From contig JAYMSP010003159.1 in the NCBI GenBank assembly GCA_036897095.1, positions 1 through 20,853 on the forward strand: a stretch of DNA of 20,853 nucleotides, written 5' to 3'. The notes beneath the pieces are model-generated. The model was not told where the DNA came from. It ran no database searches and saw only the letters and a program-made list of their open reading frames with translations. Position 1 is the stretch's first letter. The number at the start of each line of letters is the position of its first letter. The translations under genes were made by a program, and so were the position numbers. Below, one piece after another: positions 8,322 through 20,853 of this stretch. Origin of the DNA: Plantago elongata. Taxonomy: Eukaryota; Streptophyta; Magnoliopsida; Lamiales; Plantaginaceae.

Positions 8322-9378
8322 ACATAGTCTTTCCCTTTGCCGTTATCTGAACAATTAGGATGCAACCCTATAAATGAACAATCTAACGGATAATAAAGAA
8401 TACCTAAGATCAACGATAGAGGTGGATCAATTTAAATGAATGATCGTTGCACTGATTATTCGAAAGCAAGTAAACTCCATTTCCATGGCGCAAAAACGAA
8501 GGTACAATACTGACTGCTCAGGAACCGTCGATTGGCGATGGAATGGATGGACGAGATCACTCGTTGTACTTCTCTTTAGCAACCGTTAGATCATCTCCAA
8601 TCTGACGGCTATGTTTTAATCCTCTAAACGGCACAGTTCCACTTGTTTTGACTTTTGTTCGAGAATTAATAGAAACACGCTTTCTTTTTAATTTTTGTAA
8701 CTTGTCTATTCTGGTAGTTTTGCTTGACAGCTTCATTTGTGCACCTGGAATCTAACACTTTGGTATTGACACGGCCAAAGGATTTAAAAACTAAAGGCTC
8801 CCACAAGATTTCAGAGGTCAGTTAATACAATAGAGACAATCATAGACTCGCAACTATAAAAGAAGGAAAAAAAGAAAGGGAGGATGAACATGGAAGGATC
8901 ATTGCAAACTCACTGAACAAGCTATCTCTCTGAACTGTCGTCAACTCTCTGAAGCATTTAGATCACTGCATTGCACCTTCTACATCAATCCATTTCAATC
9001 ATCATCGGTCTCCTTCGATAATCGTCCATCACCTTATTCGACTAGCCCTCTCCAACCGAATCAATTAGCTTCTCGTCGGTCCTCATCCACACTCTGTCAA
9101 ACCGATCAGTGTCACCTTGGAACATCATATATCTAGGTTAGCTCTTTTTACCTTGTAGGTCGCTTGTGGCGTTAAATATTCTAACTTAACTTTAAGTTTA
9201 GATTTTGAGTGTCTACCAGTAATAAACATTATACTTAATACACTAGGAAATTTAGAAGATTAAAAAAAATCTCACCTCCAACCACCAATAAATGAGACTT
9301 GAATCACCTTTAACCGTTTAAAAAAAAAGAAAGTATGTAAAACTTACTATGATACTAATTAGAGACCATGCCTATATG
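8322..9378. other. Intergenic region; possible orphan promoter and first exon
   Basis: No protein-coding gene is supported. The left part (8340-8700) contains several CCGTTAGAT/CTAACGG-like words common in plant intergenic DNA. A TATAAA at 8855-8860, followed after ~25 bp by a purine block and then ~250 bp of C/T-rich, gene-like sequence (8890-9130) and a TCTAGGTTAGCTC at ~9132 that could be a donor, resembles a promoter with a non-coding or truncated first exon. The only ATG frames in it are very short. From ~9140 the sequence is AT-rich and featureless. Confidence 0.35.
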
Positions 9379-10063
9379 CTCTGTTAACATAATCTGGCCT
9401 TGAGGCCACTAAAGCTTATGGGTTGATCTGCCTTTTGCTAGAAAATGGATAGATAAATGTGCAGTTAATGCGTTGATAGTCTAAATGAATTAAAGGAAAT
9501 ATTAACTTTTACGGTTTTAAATTAGGTCCGACGTGCTAAATGAAAAAAATCCATATTATAGGTCGTATTAGGTACATATATCAATAATTTTATCAGTAAT
9601 ACAAAACACACAAACATATAATCGAATTATTCGACACTTTGGGAATTAAGCCTTAGTTTTGTTGAAATCTATTGCTCATCTAACACGATCTCTAAGTTTT
9701 GTTAGTGCAGTTAGGAGATCCGACACAATATACTATTATTTTAAGCATTAAAAAGCTATCAAAATTTATGTCTTGCATTTTTTAAATCTAGTTTATGTCT
9801 GAATTTAAAGGATATGAATTTAACTCATCGATTCCATATAATATACATAAAATTAGATGATGAAATTGTTGATTTTTCTAAACTCAATTACTCTTTTCAA
9901 ATCAAACACAAAAATACAAACGTATCTAAACATGTTACATTCAATTCCCTACTACTTTAAGGACCAAAGAAAATTGTGATAATTACCAAAAATGATAAAA
10001 GGAAAATTCCACTAATTAAAGTTTTACCTTCTATTTTTTGAATTTTAAAATGAATTAAATGCC
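9379..10063. repeat. Copy A of a diverged tandem duplication
   Basis: Blocks shared in the same order with copy B include CTAAAGCTTATGGG (about 9409 and 10099), GTCTAAATGAATTAAA, AAATTAGGTCCGAC, ACATATATCAATAATTT, CAGTTAGGAG, TTCAATTCCCTACTACTTTAA and an AGTTTTACCTT end block. Identity between blocks is moderate, with many indels. Copy A is ~685 bp and copy B ~600 bp. No gene is supported inside. Confidence 0.85.
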
Positions 10064-10073
10064 TTGCTAATAT

Positions 10074-10675
10074 ATATACTCCAGGTCGAGTTTGAGACTA
10101 CTAAAGCTTATGGGTTTGTTCGCCCTTTTGGTAAAAAATAAGTAAATTAATATCGAATCAAGTGATTGTCTAAATGAATTAAATATTAATTTCTACAGTT
10201 TCAAATTAGGTCCGACATGATAAATTAAAAATTCACATTATGTGTCGGATTAAGTACATATATCAATAATTTACTAGTGACACAAAACATATAAATATGT
10301 AACTGAATTATACGACATAATATCTAATTAAACTTTGTAAATACAGTTAGGAGTTCCAAGATAGTATAATCTTGATATATTATAAAGCTAATAAAGTTGC
10401 TTTCTTGCATATTTTGTATAAAGTTGATGTCTAAATTTGAAGGGAAAAAATCTAACCATCGATCCGATGCAGTATACCTAAAATCAGATGAAGAAATTAT
10501 CCGATTTTGTAAACCCCTTTTAAATCCATCACACAAAATACGAACGTGTCTAACTTCCGACAAAAAAATGCTAGATTCAATTCCCTACTACTTTAATGGT
10601 TACCGAAATAAATAAGAGGAAAATCCCACTAATAAAAGTTTTACCTTTTTTTAAAATTTGAAAAAATATAATAAA
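10074..10675. repeat. Copy B of the tandem duplication
   Basis: Repeats the order of blocks seen in copy A and ends only ~30 bp before the presumed PRMT6 5' UTR, so it forms the proximal upstream region of that gene. Short open frames on both strands at about 10324-10615 are chance frames: they are not maintained in copy A. Confidence 0.85.
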
Positions 10676-10699
10676 TATTATTTCATTCACAAAATTAGA

Positions 10700-10819
10700 A
10701 TGGAAGAGAAGAATAAATCGACTGCTCTCTCTCTACACACTGTTACTGGTACGGCAGTTCAAAAGAAAACCGCCTCCTTCATCTTCTTCTTCTTCTTCTT
10801 TTCTCTTTCACCTCACTGA
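10700..10819 (+). CDS. Possible upstream ORF in the PRMT6 leader (39 codons)
   Basis: An ATG at 10700 opens a frame ending at TGA 10817-10819, out of frame with and 41 nt before the PRMT6 ATG. The codons over the TTC microsatellite give a Phe run. It matters only if transcription starts upstream of 10700, which the sequence does not settle. Low confidence as a translated ORF. Confidence 0.25.
   Translation: MEEKNKSTALSLHTVTGTAVQKKTASFIFFFFFFSLSPH
10782..10801. repeat. (CTT)n microsatellite in the PRMT6 5' UTR
   Basis: Six to seven CTT units inside a pyrimidine-rich leader. CT/CTT-rich leaders are common in plant housekeeping genes. Confidence 0.85.
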
Positions 10820-10860
10820 ACCAATTCAATTCGAATCAAATCAATATTCTTATCTTATCA

Positions 10861-19167
<8,307 letters not shown>

Positions 19168-20656
19168 ATCAGAAGTAAGTGCACTTCTCTAGGTGCATTT
19201 TTGACCTAGTGTCATATTCATGTTACGGAACAGCTCCACGGTGTAATTGGCTGAAGCATATTCACTGCGGGATGTCTCGAGTATAGATAGTTATTGGTTT
19301 ACCCACTGGACAAGATTACAAGACAAAATCTCCAAAGCTTAAAAAGGCGGCGTACGAGGTTTAGTTGTACCAATCATTTCAAAGATGTAGAGAATTCAAA
19401 GGAGGAACATTATTTATTGTCTTGCAACATTTCATTCATTCTAACGTGTAGATTCGTTTGACTATGAGTTTTAATTTTGAGTGTTTGATATTTCAATTCT
19501 TACCTAATTGGAGTCTAGATTGGGGAAGTTACTAGTTAACACTAGATAATAGCGAGTATTATAGAGTAAGTTTATTATAGAATCAACTAAAACTAACTTA
19601 GTTTACCTTTATGAAAGTGACAGTTTCTTACAAGAATTTATTTATTAGTGGCTTTGCCAACTTGCGTTTATTTTTAAATCTACATTATCTCTACTCGAGT
19701 TAAATTTCTATTTAACAACTTAAAACTCAAATAATTTAGTGAATCCATCAAAATTCTCATTCAATGTGAAACATAGAATTTTAAAAAAACGACTTTGTTA
19801 AGTTACAATTTTAATTGACTTAAAATATCAACTCAAGTTAAGTTAAGTTTTGAAATAAATATTTTTTTTAAAAGGTAAAGGTAACTCTAACTTCCGACCT
19901 ATTAGTTGGATAAGTCAGAGATGAAATGGGTTACCAACTGAGTTGCACTTTATTATCCAATTTTGAATCAAATGTAAACACTTGATTTGTATTTATTAAC
20001 GATATTTGTTATGACAAGCATTTTTTGAATATTATATGGCAGTGGAAAGTTTATGATTTACTTTTCAACCTCAAAAAACTTTAATTTTAGCATTGTCTGA
20101 AATTATAGGTGCAGTGCAATTTTTCATATCAGAATTATGTATTTGAAATCTAATAAACTTGCTCCTTATTCAATTTGTGGTTATAATTGACATAATCCAA
20201 ACATTTTATTCCCAAGTACTCATGTATGCATAAATTATGCACTAATAGTTTATTTAGAACTATTTAGTAATACCTGCAGAAATGCATACACTTCTCATAC
20301 ACATAACTTTATGGTGAGCTTTTATAAATGGCTTGATTTCTCTAAACAGTTAGAAAGTGAAATTCAAACATTATAAAAAATGAAAGTTACCTTCACATTT
20401 AAATATAATAAAATATTTCAACTTTTGCACACAATTATAAATTTGCCGCAAAAAAAACATTTTTTCCACCGTGTATAATTTTTACCACTACTTTAATTTT
20501 TTACCTAAATTAGTCTCACTGTTAATCTATAAGATTCTGCGGAGTAGATAACATTACCCGTTGCTCCAATATATGTAAATGCTATTGACTCATCTTATTT
20601 TGGTAGCTTTTTTTTTTTAGAATTCGATATACATTGTATTTTTACATCATTCATTT
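19168..20656. other. PRMT6 3' UTR and AT-rich intergenic DNA
   Basis: The 3' UTR starts at 19168; no clear AATAAA is seen in the first 400 bp, and its end cannot be placed. From ~19440 the sequence is strongly AT-rich with short homopolymer runs and no protein-like open frame on either strand. A block at about 19870-19955 (ACTTCCGACC ... ACCAACTGAGTTGCAC) resembles a short word set found in many plant repeats, but its origin is not established. Confidence 0.5.
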
Positions 20657-20853
20657 TGTAAGGTCCGTCAAATTTTCCCGAATATCTGAGAATTTTATTT
20701 AAATATTAATTTTATTATTTCGAATGAGTGAAAATATTATGTAGGTAGGTTAGGTCGAATTTAGAATTTTAACGCTGAGCGGATTCGACGTTAAAGTGAA
20801 TTTTAGTTATTTATTAATAAAATAATAATAAAAATAATAAAATAAAAATTATT
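20657..20853 (+). mobile_element. Possible start of another LTR (Ty3/gypsy-like), cut by the window end
   Basis: From TGTAAGGTCCGTCAAATTTT at 20657 the composition changes to a pattern I associate with plant Ty3/gypsy LTR starts: a TGTAA-G-CC opening, an AATTTTATTT stretch, a GGTTAGGTCGAATTTAGAAT block and an ACGCTGAGCGGATTCGACGT block. The second LTR end is not in the window, so this rests on resemblance only. Confidence 0.35.

Noticed and set aside
10324..10615. Open frames on both strands in repeat copy B
   Set aside because: The matching region of copy A has stops and indels in these frames, so no protein is being conserved.

Overview
The window is nuclear DNA of a flowering plant, most likely a eudicot. 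It is AT-rich, has GT-AG introns, carries a degraded Ty1/copia-type LTR retroelement and a Stowaway-type MITE, and holds one intact multi-exon gene for a plant PRMT6-type protein arginine methyltransferase. I see no bacterial, organellar or viral gene, no tRNA or rRNA, and no CRISPR array.

Layout. (1) About 1-8321 is an old, decayed LTR retroelement on the + strand. The last ~316 bp of its 5' LTR open the window; a full 3' LTR lies at about 6957-8321 behind a polypurine tract. The 5' LTR is joined almost directly to the last ~55 codons of a copia pol (RNase H end), so gag and nearly all of pol are missing. Between the pol remnant and the 3' LTR lies a long decayed coding region (1399-6549). 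It has its own TATA-like box and leader and at least six recognisable introns of 80-86 nt, all in phase 0. It encodes an N-terminal domain resembling plant retroelement env-like/'putative plant transposon' proteins, then short Glu/Val/Pro-rich mini-exons, an acidic Pro/Gln-rich linker, coiled coils and a basic nuclear-localisation-like cluster. An LTR element carrying a spliceable multi-intron accessory gene is the most unusual thing here.

(2) 8322-10690 is intergenic. It holds a possible orphan promoter plus pyrimidine-rich first exon (about 8855-9136) and a diverged tandem duplication of ~0.6-0.7 kb (about 9379-10063 and 10074-10675) ending just before the gene's 5' UTR.

(3) 10861-19167 is PRMT6: 13 exons, 404 codons, no disruption, all introns GT-AG. 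The methyltransferase motifs I and post-I, the double-E loop and the THW loop are all visible. Introns carry a 221-bp MITE-like element (intron 3), a 177-bp Stowaway MITE (intron 4), a CT/AC microsatellite (intron 5), a 20-bp direct repeat (intron 9), and a 123-codon antisense open frame (intron 3) that I do not recognise.

(4) 19168-20853 is the 3' UTR and AT-rich intergenic DNA. The last ~200 bp look like the start of another LTR, perhaps Ty3/gypsy, running off the window.

Only PRMT6 is clearly a functional protein-coding gene. The retroelement is dead by many stops and frameshifts, but its 3' LTR, with an intact TATA box, points toward PRMT6 from ~2.5 kb upstream.
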